Assembly (NCBI GenBank): GCA_035457725.1
Contig: DATIBC010000092.1
Span: 5,420-69,419, forward strand
Source of the DNA: DATFES01 sp035457725
Lineage (GTDB): Bacteria > Pseudomonadota > Alphaproteobacteria > CACIAM-22H2
DNA: 64,000 nt
Reading direction: 5' to 3'
The position numbers and the translations under genes were made by a program. Positions 18,149 to 27,185 of this stretch are shown here, in pieces (within the stretch, counting starts at the first letter, position 1; every line of letters starts with the position of its first letter). Under the pieces are notes generated by a model. That model had not been told where the DNA came from, made no database searches, and worked only from the letters and a program-made list of their open reading frames with translations.

Positions 18149-19731
18149 CCGACGCCAACGAGCACGCCGCCGAGCCGCTCGATAACGCCTTAAGCGAGCG
18201 GCCGGCGGCGGTCGAGCTCATCGGCGTCGATAAATGGTTCGGGCCGGTGCACGCCAACGACGACGTTTCGCTGCGCGTGGAGGCCGGCGCGATTCATGGC
18301 ATCGTCGGCGAGAATGGCGCCGGAAAGTCGACGCTGATGAGCATCCTCTACGGCTACTATCAGGCCGACGCCGGTGAAATCCGCGTTGCCGGCCGCACAA
18401 TCCACATTCGCCGGCCACATGACGCGATCGCCGCCGGGATCGGCATGGTTCACCAGCATTTCATGCTGGTCGATACGTTTAGCGTTCTCGAGAACGTCAT
18501 GCTCGGCGTCGAGGGCGGGGCGACCTTGCGCGCCGGCCGCAGGAAAGTGCGCGAGGCGCTCGGTCGACTCGAGCGCGACTATAAGCTCGAAGTCGATCCA
18601 GACGCGATCGTCGCCAATCTTCCGGTCGGCTTGCAGCAGCGTGTCGAAATCCTCAAGGCGCTTTACCGCGGCGCCGAAACGCTGATCTTGGACGAGCCGA
18701 CTGGCGTGCTCACGCCGCAGGAGGCCGATCATCTCTTCCGCATCCTTCGCGCGCTCAGCGCCGAGGGCAAGACGGTCATTCTCATCACCCACAAACTCCG
18801 GGAGATTCTCGATGTCACCGATGCCGTCACGGTAATGCGCCGTGGCAAGGTCGTCGCCAACCTGCGGACATCGCACAGCTCGAAGGAAACGCTCGCCGAG
18901 CTGATGGTCGGCCGCAAGGTATTGCTGCGCGTCGACAAGACGCCGGCCAAGCCCGGCGCGCCGGTACTCGAGGTCGACCGCCTGCAAGTCGACGATGCGG
19001 CCGGCGTGCGGCGGGTCAAGGAGGTCGGCTTCGCCGTGCGGGCGGGCGAAATCGTCGGCATCGCCGGTGTCTCGGGAAACGGACAGTCGGAGCTGCTCGA
19101 GGCGCTCGCCGGAATTCGCCCGATCGCCGGCGGACGGATCGTCTGGAAAGGGCGCGATATCACCGAGCCGTTCGCTCGGCGCACCGCCGCTGGGATGCGC
19201 CAGCTCGGCGTAGGCCACGTACCCGAGGATCGACAGCGAATGGGGTTGATCACGGCGTTCGCCGCCAACGAAAGCGCCATCCTCGGATATCATGACGACC
19301 CCGCCTTTAACGGGCCAATCCTGATGGACCGTCGCGCCATCGTCGACGCGTGCGCGGCGATGATGGACGACTACGACGTGCGGCCCCGTAACCCGCTCTT
19401 GCCATGTCACGCGTTTTCCGGCGGCAACCAGCAAAAAATAGTCGTCGCACGCGAGATGAGCCGCAATCCCGATCTGCTGCTGATCGGCCAGCCGACGCGG
19501 GGCGTCGACATTGGCGCGATCGAGTTCATCCATAAGCGAATCGTGGCGCTACGCGACGCCGGCAAAGCGATCTTGCTTGTCTCGGTCGAGCTCGACGAGA
19601 TCTTGTCGCTCGCTGATCGCATCATCGTCATGTTCGACGGCCGCATCGTCGGCGAGATCGCGACGGCGGCGGCCGACGAGCGCTCGCTTGGCTTGATGAT
19701 GGCCGGCATACCCGCCGAGGCGGCGGCGTGA
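18145..19731 (+). CDS. nucleoside ABC transporter ATP-binding protein (double NBD)
   Basis: A 528-residue protein contains two ATPase domains. NBD1 has Walker A GENGAGKST at 55-63, and Walker B ILDEPTGVL follows about residue 180. NBD2 has a degenerate Walker A GVSGNGQSE, a pattern normal for the RbsA/NupA type, plus FSGGNQQKI and LLIGQPTRGVDIG. The GTG start at 18145 overlaps the binding-protein stop (GTGA), and the long frame upstream is a shadow. It should power the two following permeases. Its stop overlaps the next gene similarly, implying translational coupling. Confidence 0.93.
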   Translation: MTDANEHAAEPLDNALSERPAAVELIGVDKWFGPVHANDDVSLRVEAGAIHGIVGENGAGKSTLMSILYGYYQADAGEIRVAGRTIHIRRPHDAIAAGIGMVHQHFMLVDTFSVLENVMLGVEGGATLRAGRRKVREALGRLERDYKLEVDPDAIVANLPVGLQQRVEILKALYRGAETLILDEPTGVLTPQEADHLFRILRALSAEGKTVILITHKLREILDVTDAVTVMRRGKVVANLRTSHSSKETLAELMVGRKVLLRVDKTPAKPGAPVLEVDRLQVDDAAGVRRVKEVGFAVRAGEIVGIAGVSGNGQSELLEALAGIRPIAGGRIVWKGRDITEPFARRTAAGMRQLGVGHVPEDRQRMGLITAFAANESAILGYHDDPAFNGPILMDRRAIVDACAAMMDDYDVRPRNPLLPCHAFSGGNQQKIVVAREMSRNPDLLLIGQPTRGVDIGAIEFIHKRIVALRDAGKAILLVSVELDEILSLADRIIVMFDGRIVGEIATAAADERSLGLMMAGIPAEAAA

Positions 19732-20852
19732 GCGCGACGCCGACCGGCGACACGCTGCCGCGCTGGGCGAGCATCGGCGTGCTGCCGCTGATCAACCTTG
19801 CCGTCGCTTTTTTCATCTCGGGCCTGGTCATCGTCGCCGTCGGCGAAAATCCCTTCACCGCGCTTACCGCGCTTGCCTGGGGCGCGGTCGGAACGCACGA
19901 GGCGATCGGCTATACGCTGTACTACACGACGAATTTCGTGTTCACCGGCCTCGCCGTCGCTATCGCCTTCCATGCCGGGCTTTTCAACATCGGCGGCGAG
20001 GGACAAGCGTATATCGGCGGGCTCGGCGTCGCTCTGCTCTGCCTTGCCGCTGGCGATCTGCCGTTCGTCGCCGTGTTGCCATTGGCGATCGCCGCCGCTG
20101 CGCTGTTCGGCGCCGGATGGGCGTTCGTTCCGGCATGGCTGCAAGCCAAGCGCGGCAGCCACATCGTCATCACCACGATCATGTTCAATTTCATCGCCAC
20201 AGCGTTGATGACATATTTGTTGGTCAACGTGATGATCAAGCCGGGCCAGCAATCGCCCGAGACGCGCGAGTTCGCGCCGCACACGTGGTTGCCGTTCATC
20301 CATGACATCTTGGCCGCCATAGGCGTCGAGGTCAGCCGCTCGCCGCTCAACCTGTCCTTCGCCTGGGCGCTCCTATGCTGCGCCATGTTCCAAATCTATG
20401 TCTGGCGTACCCGCTGGGGCTATGCGCTTCGCACGCTTGGCGCCAACGAAACAGCCGCCGTCTATGCCGGCATCCGGCCGGCGCGCACGATCATCGTCGC
20501 GATGTCGTTATCCGGCGCGCTGGCCGGTTTCGTGGCGCTCAACGAGATCATGGGCGTGCATCACAGGCTGCTGCTCAATTTCACCTCGGGCTACGGCTTC
20601 GTTGGCATCGCCGTCGCGCTGATGGGCCGCAATCACCCCGTCGGCGTGTTTCTCGCCGCGTTGCTGTTCGGCGCGCTGTATCAGGGGGGCGCCGAGCTCG
20701 CCTTCGAGGTACCGACGCTGACACGCGAGATGGTGGTGGTCATCCAAGGGCTTGTCATCGTCCTGTGCGGCGCGCTCGAGAACATGTTCAAACCGACGCT
20801 GGCGCGTCTATTTCGGCGCCAACCGTCTTTGGCAACTGCCAGCGCCGGCTGA
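19728..20852 (+). CDS. nucleoside ABC transporter permease 1 (BPD_transp_2)
   Basis: A 374-residue inner-membrane permease has about nine or ten hydrophobic segments. Motifs such as GLFNIGGEGQAYIGG and TLGANETAAVYAGI are characteristic of the NupP/YufP branch of the RbsC-like family. The GTG at 19728 overlaps the ATPase stop by four bases. It forms a heterodimeric channel with the next permease; together with the BMP binding protein it should import nucleosides released by the divergent 5'-nucleotidase. Confidence 0.92.
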   Translation: MSATPTGDTLPRWASIGVLPLINLAVAFFISGLVIVAVGENPFTALTALAWGAVGTHEAIGYTLYYTTNFVFTGLAVAIAFHAGLFNIGGEGQAYIGGLGVALLCLAAGDLPFVAVLPLAIAAAALFGAGWAFVPAWLQAKRGSHIVITTIMFNFIATALMTYLLVNVMIKPGQQSPETREFAPHTWLPFIHDILAAIGVEVSRSPLNLSFAWALLCCAMFQIYVWRTRWGYALRTLGANETAAVYAGIRPARTIIVAMSLSGALAGFVALNEIMGVHHRLLLNFTSGYGFVGIAVALMGRNHPVGVFLAALLFGALYQGGAELAFEVPTLTREMVVVIQGLVIVLCGALENMFKPTLARLFRRQPSLATASAG

Positions 20853-20855
20853 CCC

Positions 20856-21830
20856 ATGGTCGAGGCGTTTCTCATCCTCGTTCTGCTGCTCGACGCGACC
20901 CTGCGCGTGGCCACGCCGCTCATCCTAGCGGCGCTTGGCGGCCTCTTCTCCGAACGCTCCGGGATCGTCGATATCGGCCTCGAAGGCAAGATGCTCGCCG
21001 GCGCGTTCGCCGCCGCGGCGACCGCGGTGGTCACCGGCTCGGCGTGGCTTGGCTTGGCCGCGGCGATCGTCGCGGCGCTGCTATTGGCGCTGGTACACGG
21101 GTTCGCATGCATCACGCACAACGGCGATCAGGTCGTCTCGGGAATGGCCCTCAACATCGTCGTTGCCGGGCTCACTCCCGTGCTGGGAAACGCCTGGTTT
21201 CGCCAAGGCGGCCAGACGCCACAGCTTCAAGGGGACCAGCGGTTTTCGCCGTTCGATCTGCCGTTCGCCGCGACGCTCGCCGATGTTCCGATTGGCGGCG
21301 CGCTTTATTCGGAGATCGTCAGCGGCCACAACATCCTCGTCTACCTGTGCGCCATGCTGGTTCCGTTGGCCGCGTGGCTCGTGTACCGGACACGTTTCGG
21401 TCTTCGCCTGCGCGCGGTGGGCGAAAATCCCGGCGCGATCGACACCGCGGGCATTTCGGTCGCATGGCTGCGTTACCGCGCCGTGCTTCTGTCGGGATTT
21501 TTCTGCGGCATCGCCGGAGCGTACCTATCGACCGCGCATAATGCCGGGTTCATTCGTGACATGTCGGCGGGCAAAGGATATCTGGCGCTGGCGGCGCTCA
21601 TCTTCGGCAAATGGAAGCCGGTGCCCACGCTGTTCGCATGCCTGCTCTTCGCCTTCACCGACGCCGTTCAAGTGCGCCTCCAGGGCGTGAACTTGCCGCT
21701 GGTCGGGGTGGTTCCGGTCCAGCTTATCCAGGCGCTGCCTTACGTGCTGACCGTTCTGCTGCTCGCCGGCTTCGTCGGCCGGGCCGTCGCGCCGCGCGCC
21801 ATCGGCGTGCCATACGTCAAGGAGCGCTAA
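20856..21830 (+). CDS. nucleoside ABC transporter permease 2 (BPD_transp_2)
   Basis: A 324-residue permease of the NupQ/YufQ type has about nine hydrophobic segments. GIVDIGLEGKMLAGAF near residue 36 and AVGENPGAIDTAGI near 180 match the paired permease in BMP systems. ATG 20856 follows the previous stop by three bases. It carries no ATPase motifs and completes the transporter; the next gene, cytidine deaminase, begins three bases after its stop, tying uptake to catabolism. Confidence 0.92.
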   Translation: MVEAFLILVLLLDATLRVATPLILAALGGLFSERSGIVDIGLEGKMLAGAFAAAATAVVTGSAWLGLAAAIVAALLLALVHGFACITHNGDQVVSGMALNIVVAGLTPVLGNAWFRQGGQTPQLQGDQRFSPFDLPFAATLADVPIGGALYSEIVSGHNILVYLCAMLVPLAAWLVYRTRFGLRLRAVGENPGAIDTAGISVAWLRYRAVLLSGFFCGIAGAYLSTAHNAGFIRDMSAGKGYLALAALIFGKWKPVPTLFACLLFAFTDAVQVRLQGVNLPLVGVVPVQLIQALPYVLTVLLLAGFVGRAVAPRAIGVPYVKER

Positions 21831-21833
21831 GCC

Positions 21834-22235
21834 ATGCGCGACGACATGTTCCGCCGGGCGCTTAGCGTGCGCGACAACGCTTACGCTCCATATTCGCGTT
21901 TCACGGTCGGCTGCTGCCTGCGCGCTGAAAGTGGAAAGCTCTATGACGGCTGCAACGTCGAGAACGCCGCCTATCCGCAAGGCCAGTGCGCCGAATCGTC
22001 GGCGATTGGGGCGATGATCGCCGGCGGCGATCGCAAGATCGTCGAAATCGTCGTGGTCGGCGGCGGTGAGCGGCTGTGCACGCCATGCGGCGGCTGCCGG
22101 CAACGGCTCGCCGAGTTCGCGAACGCGGCGACACCGATCCATGTCTGCGGTCCCGACGGTCTGCGTCGAACGGTGACGCTCGGCGACTTGCTTCCATATT
22201 CGTTCTCGGCCGAGAATCTGCCCCGCAGACCATGA
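21834..22235 (+). CDS. cdd: cytidine deaminase
   Basis: A 133-residue homotetramer-type deaminase should convert cytidine and deoxycytidine to uridine and deoxyuridine. Zinc ligands are in the CAE motif (Cys52, catalytic Glu54) and PCGGCRQ (Cys85, Cys88); the substrate-binding NVENAAYP is at 41-48. The length is normal for the family. It begins three bases after the permease stop and overlaps PNP by four (ATGA). In this operon it would feed uridine or deoxyuridine into the DeoA step. Confidence 0.95.
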   Translation: MRDDMFRRALSVRDNAYAPYSRFTVGCCLRAESGKLYDGCNVENAAYPQGQCAESSAIGAMIAGGDRKIVEIVVVGGGERLCTPCGGCRQRLAEFANAATPIHVCGPDGLRRTVTLGDLLPYSFSAENLPRRP

Positions 22236-23062
22236 CCCCGACCTCGCCCCACGACGCGGCCAAAGTCATTGCCGCGCGCGCCGCCGGACTTAGGCCGCGC
22301 GTAGGCTTGGTGCTCGGATCAGGCCTCGGCGAGGTCGCTGAGGCGATCCAGACAACGACCCGGATCGCTTACCGGGATATTCGAGGTTTTCCCATGATGA
22401 CGGTCGCCGGCCATGCCGGAGAACTGGCGCTGGGACACTGCGAGACGATTCCCGTCGCCTGCATGATCGGACGCGCGCATCTGTACGAGGGCACGCCCAT
22501 CGACGCTTTGCGCGTTCCGATCCGTGCCATGCGACTGCTCGGCTGCGAGACGGTGGTGCTGACCAACGCTGCCGGCGGTCTCAAAGCGACGCTGCCGCCG
22601 GGGCGCCTGATGATTGTCGCCGACCACATCAACATGATGGGCGCCAATCCATTGGTCGGCAGTAACGACGACGCATTCGGTCCGCGCTTTCCGCCGCTCG
22701 AGGGATTGTACGACGAGTCGCTGCGCGCCCGATTCCGACGCGCCGCCGCCGACACCGGGATCGGTATTGGCGAAGGCGTTTACCTCGCCACCCTCGGCCC
22801 GAGCTTCGAGACCGCGGCCGAGATCCGGGCGTTTCGGACACTGGGCGCCGACGCAGTCGGCATGTCGACCGTTCCCGAGGCCATCGTGGCGCGCCATTGC
22901 GGGATGAAGGTCGCCGCGATATCGGTCATCACCAATTTCGGCGCCGGTCTCGGGCCGACGACGCACGACCATGCAACGACGCTGGTCCACGCCGCGCGCG
23001 CGGCAGGTGACTTGGCGCGGCTTCTGCGATCGTTCTTCGCCGGTCTCGCCAAAGATGGCTGA
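22232..23062 (+). CDS. purine nucleoside phosphorylase (trimeric, 6-oxopurine type)
   Basis: A 276-residue PNP cleaves purine (deoxy)nucleosides with phosphate to base and (deoxy)ribose-1-phosphate. Motifs include VLGSGLGEVAE near 30, GRAHLYEG, TNAAGGL, LGPSFETAAE with the purine-contacting Glu, MSTVPE, and VITNFGAG with the Asn that marks 6-oxopurine preference. The start at 22232 gives the ATGA overlap with cdd. The product (deoxy)ribose-1-phosphate is taken by DeoB encoded three genes later. The symbol could be punA or deoD; by type it is punA-like. Confidence 0.93.
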   Translation: MTPTSPHDAAKVIAARAAGLRPRVGLVLGSGLGEVAEAIQTTTRIAYRDIRGFPMMTVAGHAGELALGHCETIPVACMIGRAHLYEGTPIDALRVPIRAMRLLGCETVVLTNAAGGLKATLPPGRLMIVADHINMMGANPLVGSNDDAFGPRFPPLEGLYDESLRARFRRAAADTGIGIGEGVYLATLGPSFETAAEIRAFRTLGADAVGMSTVPEAIVARHCGMKVAAISVITNFGAGLGPTTHDHATTLVHAARAAGDLARLLRSFFAGLAKDG

Positions 23063-23825
23063 CAAGGATTTGCCGCGGCGGGCAATCGGTTTGCTCGATC
23101 TCACCAGCCTCAATGACGACGATACGGAGGCCGTGATCGAGCGTTTGTGTTCCAGAGCGCGAACGCCGCTGGGCGACGTCGCGGCAGTGTGCCTCTATCC
23201 TCGATTCGTCCCCATGGCCCGGCGCCTGCTGCGCGGCTCGATGGTGCGGGTTGCGACCGTGGCGAATTTCCCCGCCGGTGGCGCCGACATCGAGCGCGCC
23301 GTTTCGGAGACCCGCGCGGCAATCGCCGACGGCGCCGACGAAATCGACGTCGTTCTCCCCTACCAAGCCCTGCTCGCCGGCGACCGGGCGACGCCGCTGA
23401 CCTTGGTCGCGGCTTGCAAACTCGCCTGCGGTGTCGATGCGCGCCTCAAGGTGATCCTCGAAACCGGTGCACTTGCGACGCCCGAGCGGATCATCGAGGC
23501 GGCGCGGTTGGCGATCCAGGGCGACGCCGACTTTCTCAAGACATCGACCGGGAAGCTTCATCCGGGTGCCACGCTGACGGCGGCGCGCGTCATGCTGGAC
23601 GCGATCGCCGAGGCGCGCAGGGCCGGACGGCAGGTCGGGTTCAAGGCCGCCGGAGGAATTCGGACGGCGCAGCAAGCGGCCGAATATCTATCGCTCGCCG
23701 ACCAGATCATGGGTGACGGCTGGGCGACCAGGGGGACTTTTCGCTTTGGCGCCAGCGCGCTGTTGGACGAGCTGCTCGGCATGGCCGGCGGTGCGAAACC
23801 GACTGGCGCTCGCGGGACATATTGA
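23055..23825 (+). CDS. deoC: deoxyribose-phosphate aldolase
   Basis: A 256-residue class I aldolase cleaves 2-deoxyribose-5-phosphate to glyceraldehyde-3-phosphate and acetaldehyde. The Schiff-base lysine lies in FLKTSTGK, with conserved IDVVLPY before it and GFKAAGGIRT containing the proton-relay lysine after it. ATG 23055 lies eight bases inside the PNP end. It is the terminal step for deoxynucleosides supplied by DeoA, PNP and DeoB in the same transcript. Confidence 0.95.
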   Translation: MADKDLPRRAIGLLDLTSLNDDDTEAVIERLCSRARTPLGDVAAVCLYPRFVPMARRLLRGSMVRVATVANFPAGGADIERAVSETRAAIADGADEIDVVLPYQALLAGDRATPLTLVAACKLACGVDARLKVILETGALATPERIIEAARLAIQGDADFLKTSTGKLHPGATLTAARVMLDAIAEARRAGRQVGFKAAGGIRTAQQAAEYLSLADQIMGDGWATRGTFRFGASALLDELLGMAGGAKPTGARGTY

Positions 23826-25168
23826 GCGTGTCGTCCCGGGTTTATTTTCCGCAGGAGATCATTCGGCGCAAACGCGACGGTGGCGAGCTCGGCGCGGACG
23901 AGATCGAATTCATGGTGCGTGGCATGACCAACGGCGCCGTGACCGAAGGTCAGATCGCGGCATTCGCCATGGCGATATTCTTCCGCGGCATGTCGATGGA
24001 CGAACGGGTGATGTTGGCGCGGGCGATGACGAATTCCGGCCGCGTTCTAGATTGGCGTCCACTGGCGTTGCCCGGGCCGGTCCTGGACAAACATTCGAGC
24101 GGCGGCGTCGGCGACAAGGTAAGCTTGATGCTGGCGCCGATCGTCGCGGCATGCGGCGGCTTCGTGCCGATGATCTCAGGCCGCGGTCTGGGTCACACTG
24201 GCGGCACGCTCGACAAGATGGACAGCATTCCGGGCTATCGAACGACGCCGGATCTCGACCAGTTTCAACAAGTCGTGAGGACATCCGGCTGCGCGATCAT
24301 CGGCCAAACCGCCGATCTCGCGCCGGCGGATGGGCGGTTGTATGCGATCCGCGACGTAACCGCGACGGTCGAATCGATCCCCTTGCTCACGACATCGATC
24401 CTATCGAAGAAGCTCGCGTCCGGGCTCGACGGCCTGGCGATGGACGTCAAATTCGGATCGGGCGCCTTCATCCCACCGATCGAAGGCGCGGCCGAGCTCG
24501 CAGAGAGTATGGTCACGGTCGCCACTCGCGCCGGCCTGGCAACGACGGCATTGCTCACTGACATGAACCAGGTGTTGGGAACGAGCGCCGGAAATGCGAT
24601 CGAGGTCCGCGAAGCGATCGCGTATCTCAAGGGAGAGGCGCGCGAGACGCGGCTCGACATTGTAACGCGTGCGCTGGCGACCGAAATGCTGCTGCTCGGC
24701 GGCTTGGCGAACGACTCGGCTGTCGCGCGGACCATGGTCGAGCAGGCGCTCGCGTCGGGCAGCGCGGCTGATTGCTTCGCGCGCATGGTTTCCGCTCTTG
24801 GCGGACCCGCCGATATCGCTGAAAACGCGGAGCGACATCTTTCGCTGGCGTCGGCCGTCGTGGCGGCGGCGCCGGAACGCGCCGGCGCTGTCACCACGAT
24901 CGACGTTCGAAAGGTCGGCCTCGCCGTGATGATGCTCGGCGGCGGCCGCCGCCGCGCCGACGATCGGATCGACCATTCCGTAGGCCTCGACGCAATCGCC
25001 GGCCTGGGGGACCATGTCGGACCGGATCGGCCGTTGGCGCGGATTTACGCCCGCAGCGTCGAGGATGCACAAGACGTTGCAGCGTTCCTGCGGTCGGCGT
25101 TCGACATTGGCGATCGAGCGCCGCCGCAGGGGCCGGTCATCCTGCGGCGGATCGGAGGTCGGTCGTGA
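23822..25168 (+). CDS. deoA: thymidine phosphorylase
   Basis: A 448-residue pyrimidine nucleoside phosphorylase has the phosphate and substrate signature DKHSSGGVGDK near 90, SGRGLGHTGGTLDKMDSIPG, and AMDVKFGSGAF. It releases thymine or uracil and deoxyribose-1-phosphate. The TTG at 23822 would give a TTGA overlap with deoC; an in-frame GTG at 23828 is equally possible and two residues shorter. The length is normal. Its stop overlaps deoB by four bases. Confidence 0.93.
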   Translation: MSVSSRVYFPQEIIRRKRDGGELGADEIEFMVRGMTNGAVTEGQIAAFAMAIFFRGMSMDERVMLARAMTNSGRVLDWRPLALPGPVLDKHSSGGVGDKVSLMLAPIVAACGGFVPMISGRGLGHTGGTLDKMDSIPGYRTTPDLDQFQQVVRTSGCAIIGQTADLAPADGRLYAIRDVTATVESIPLLTTSILSKKLASGLDGLAMDVKFGSGAFIPPIEGAAELAESMVTVATRAGLATTALLTDMNQVLGTSAGNAIEVREAIAYLKGEARETRLDIVTRALATEMLLLGGLANDSAVARTMVEQALASGSAADCFARMVSALGGPADIAENAERHLSLASAVVAAAPERAGAVTTIDVRKVGLAVMMLGGGRRRADDRIDHSVGLDAIAGLGDHVGPDRPLARIYARSVEDAQDVAAFLRSAFDIGDRAPPQGPVILRRIGGRS

Positions 25169-26400
25169 GACGGCGCGCGTTCATCCTGGTGATGGATTCG
25201 TTCGGCATCGGCGGCGCGCCGGATGCAGCGCGTTTTGGCGACGAAGGCGCCGACACGTTCGGCCACATCGCCGCTTACATGGCCAACCATCCGAACGGAC
25301 CGCTGAATATTCCAAATCTTGCTCGGCTCGGTCTGGCCGCGGCCTCGCGAATGGCGACTGGACGCGACCCGGAGGGCATCGTCACGCCGGCGCGGATCGA
25401 TGCCGCATGGGGCGTCGCGCTGGAACGCAGCCGGGGCAAAGACACGCCGAGCGGCCATTGGGAGATGGCTGGCGTGCCGGTGATGTTCGACTGGGGATAC
25501 TTTCCGCCCGGTCCGCCCAGTTTTCCGCGCGCGCTCACCGATTCGCTCATCGCGCGCGCAAGGCTTCCGGGATTATTGGGCAATCGTCATGCCTCGGGAA
25601 CACGGATCGTTGACGAGCTCGGCGCCGAGCATGTTCGCTCGGGAAAACCGATCGTGTACACCTCGGCCGACAGCGTGTTCCAGATCGCGGCGCATGAGGA
25701 AAGCTTCGGGCTCGCGCGTCTCTACGAGGTCTGCGCGATCGCGCGCGAGTTGGTCGATGGCTACAACGTCGGGCGTGTCATCGCCCGTCCATTTGTCGGC
25801 CGTGAAGGCGGCTTCCGCCGCACCGCCAATCGCCGCGACTACGCCGTGCCGCCACCGGCACCGACATTGCTCGATCGACTGACGGCCGACGGAGGCGACG
25901 TGATCGCCGTCGGCAAGGTTTCAGACATATTCGCGCACCGAGGCATTTCTCGCACGATCAAGGCCGACGGCAACATGGCGCTCGTCGACGCCACGCTGCG
26001 CGCGGCGCGCGAGGCCGGGGACCGATCGCTGGTGTTCGCCAACTACGTTGACTTCGACACTTTATATGGCCATCGCCGCGACGTTACCGGCTACGCCGCC
26101 GCACTCGAAGCGTTCGACGTCCGCCTCCCGGAGGTCGAAGCGGCGCTGTCACCGGGCGACATCGCGATCATCACCGCCGATCATGGCTGCGACCCGACGT
26201 GGCGGGGCAGCGATCACACCCGCGAATGTGTGCCGGTCCTCGCTTTCGGCCCCGCAGTCACTCCCGGGTCGCTTGGCCGTCGCGGAAGCTTAGCCGATAT
26301 TGGCGCCAGTCTCGCGCTACACCTCGGACTGCCGGCGCTTGCCGCCGGCGAATCGTTCCTGAAAGCGAAGTCCGCTACTGGCTCAAGCGGTCGAGCCTGA
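25165..26400 (+). CDS. deoB: phosphopentomutase
   Basis: A 411-residue alkaline-phosphatase-superfamily enzyme interconverts (deoxy)ribose-1- and 5-phosphate. It begins MRRRAFILVMDSFGIG with the metal-binding Asp, contains SGHWEM with the DTPSG phospho-acceptor region, and ends with TADHGCDPTWRGSDHTRE metal ligands. GTG at 25165 overlaps the deoA stop. As the last salvage gene it joins the PNP and DeoA products to DeoC and the pentose phosphate pathway. Its end overlaps the convergent gene by 26 bases, leaving no room for a conventional terminator. Confidence 0.95.
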   Translation: MRRRAFILVMDSFGIGGAPDAARFGDEGADTFGHIAAYMANHPNGPLNIPNLARLGLAAASRMATGRDPEGIVTPARIDAAWGVALERSRGKDTPSGHWEMAGVPVMFDWGYFPPGPPSFPRALTDSLIARARLPGLLGNRHASGTRIVDELGAEHVRSGKPIVYTSADSVFQIAAHEESFGLARLYEVCAIARELVDGYNVGRVIARPFVGREGGFRRTANRRDYAVPPPAPTLLDRLTADGGDVIAVGKVSDIFAHRGISRTIKADGNMALVDATLRAAREAGDRSLVFANYVDFDTLYGHRRDVTGYAAALEAFDVRLPEVEAALSPGDIAIITADHGCDPTWRGSDHTRECVPVLAFGPAVTPGSLGRRGSLADIGASLALHLGLPALAAGESFLKAKSATGSSGRA

Positions 26401-27073
26401 GTCCGCTGGGACACGATGCGGCGACCGCACGATACTCCTGCGGAGTGTCGACCGAGCCTTGGCGCGCCACGCGGTCGCGCATCATTTGAGTGAGGGATTC
26501 GCGAAACGCCTTTTCGACTCCGGCACGCAGCTGAATTTGCGCATCGGCTTCGCCTTGCGGCGCGAACGGGCCGATCGCGCCGCGCTCCGCGGCCGCGTTG
26601 CGCAGCGCCTGCTCGATTCGCGGCACATGAATCTTGAGGATCGCGTCGTCGGCTTGCGCATGCTTGAGTTCGTGCTGAAGGATCGCCTGGTATTCACAAC
26701 TACCCCGCAGGTATTCCCGCGCGACATGAATCGTGCGCTCGGTCAGCGAGATCGTCACGTCGATCGACTGCAGCCACATGCATATCCCCCGCGGAAGCGT
26801 CCGGGTGACAACACGGACGCTCAACTCCGGCTGGACCCGCGTTACGTAGAGCCCCAGGGGTTGGTGGCGGTTGTTGTAAAGCGCGGCGATCTGCTTGAGC
26901 GCCGAGAGGTCGTTGTGCGCGGCGATGGTCGATGACGGAAGGGCCGCCTGAACGCTGATCTGCGCCTCCGGTGCCTGCGGACACTCCTGCGCCTGGCTTT
27001 GCGGCGAGGCGAACGCCGCGCCAAGGAGCGCTATCGACAAATGCAGCAACGGATGAGTCAACGGTCTACGCAT
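26375..27073 (-). CDS. Secreted protein with HExxH motif, function unknown
   Basis: I do not recognise a named family. The 232-residue product has a signal peptide (hydrophobic 10-22, SQAQ cleavage about 29) and a HELKH motif at 134-138, the zinc-binding HExxH pattern of metallopeptidases. Cysteines at 31, 98 and 126 could form a periplasmic disulfide. Near the motif CEYQAILQHELKHAQADD suggests a regular helix. ATG at 27073 is chosen for the signal peptide; the 36-codon extension upstream is unlikely. It faces the DUF3108 gene across a 112-base gap. A periplasmic protease is plausible, untested. Confidence 0.6.
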   Translation of the reverse strand: MRRPLTHPLLHLSIALLGAAFASPQSQAQECPQAPEAQISVQAALPSSTIAAHNDLSALKQIAALYNNRHQPLGLYVTRVQPELSVRVVTRTLPRGICMWLQSIDVTISLTERTIHVAREYLRGSCEYQAILQHELKHAQADDAILKIHVPRIEQALRNAAAERGAIGPFAPQGEADAQIQLRAGVEKAFRESLTQMMRDRVARQGSVDTPQEYRAVAASCPSGLRLDRLSQ

Positions 27074-27185
27074 ATGCGTCCGGCGTAATTCGGCCCCAAC
27101 CAATTGGATTTGAAGGGGCAAGGCATAAATGTGTCCAATCAATCGTTCTTGATTGGTCGTAGGCGAATTTGCAAGGCGCATTATT

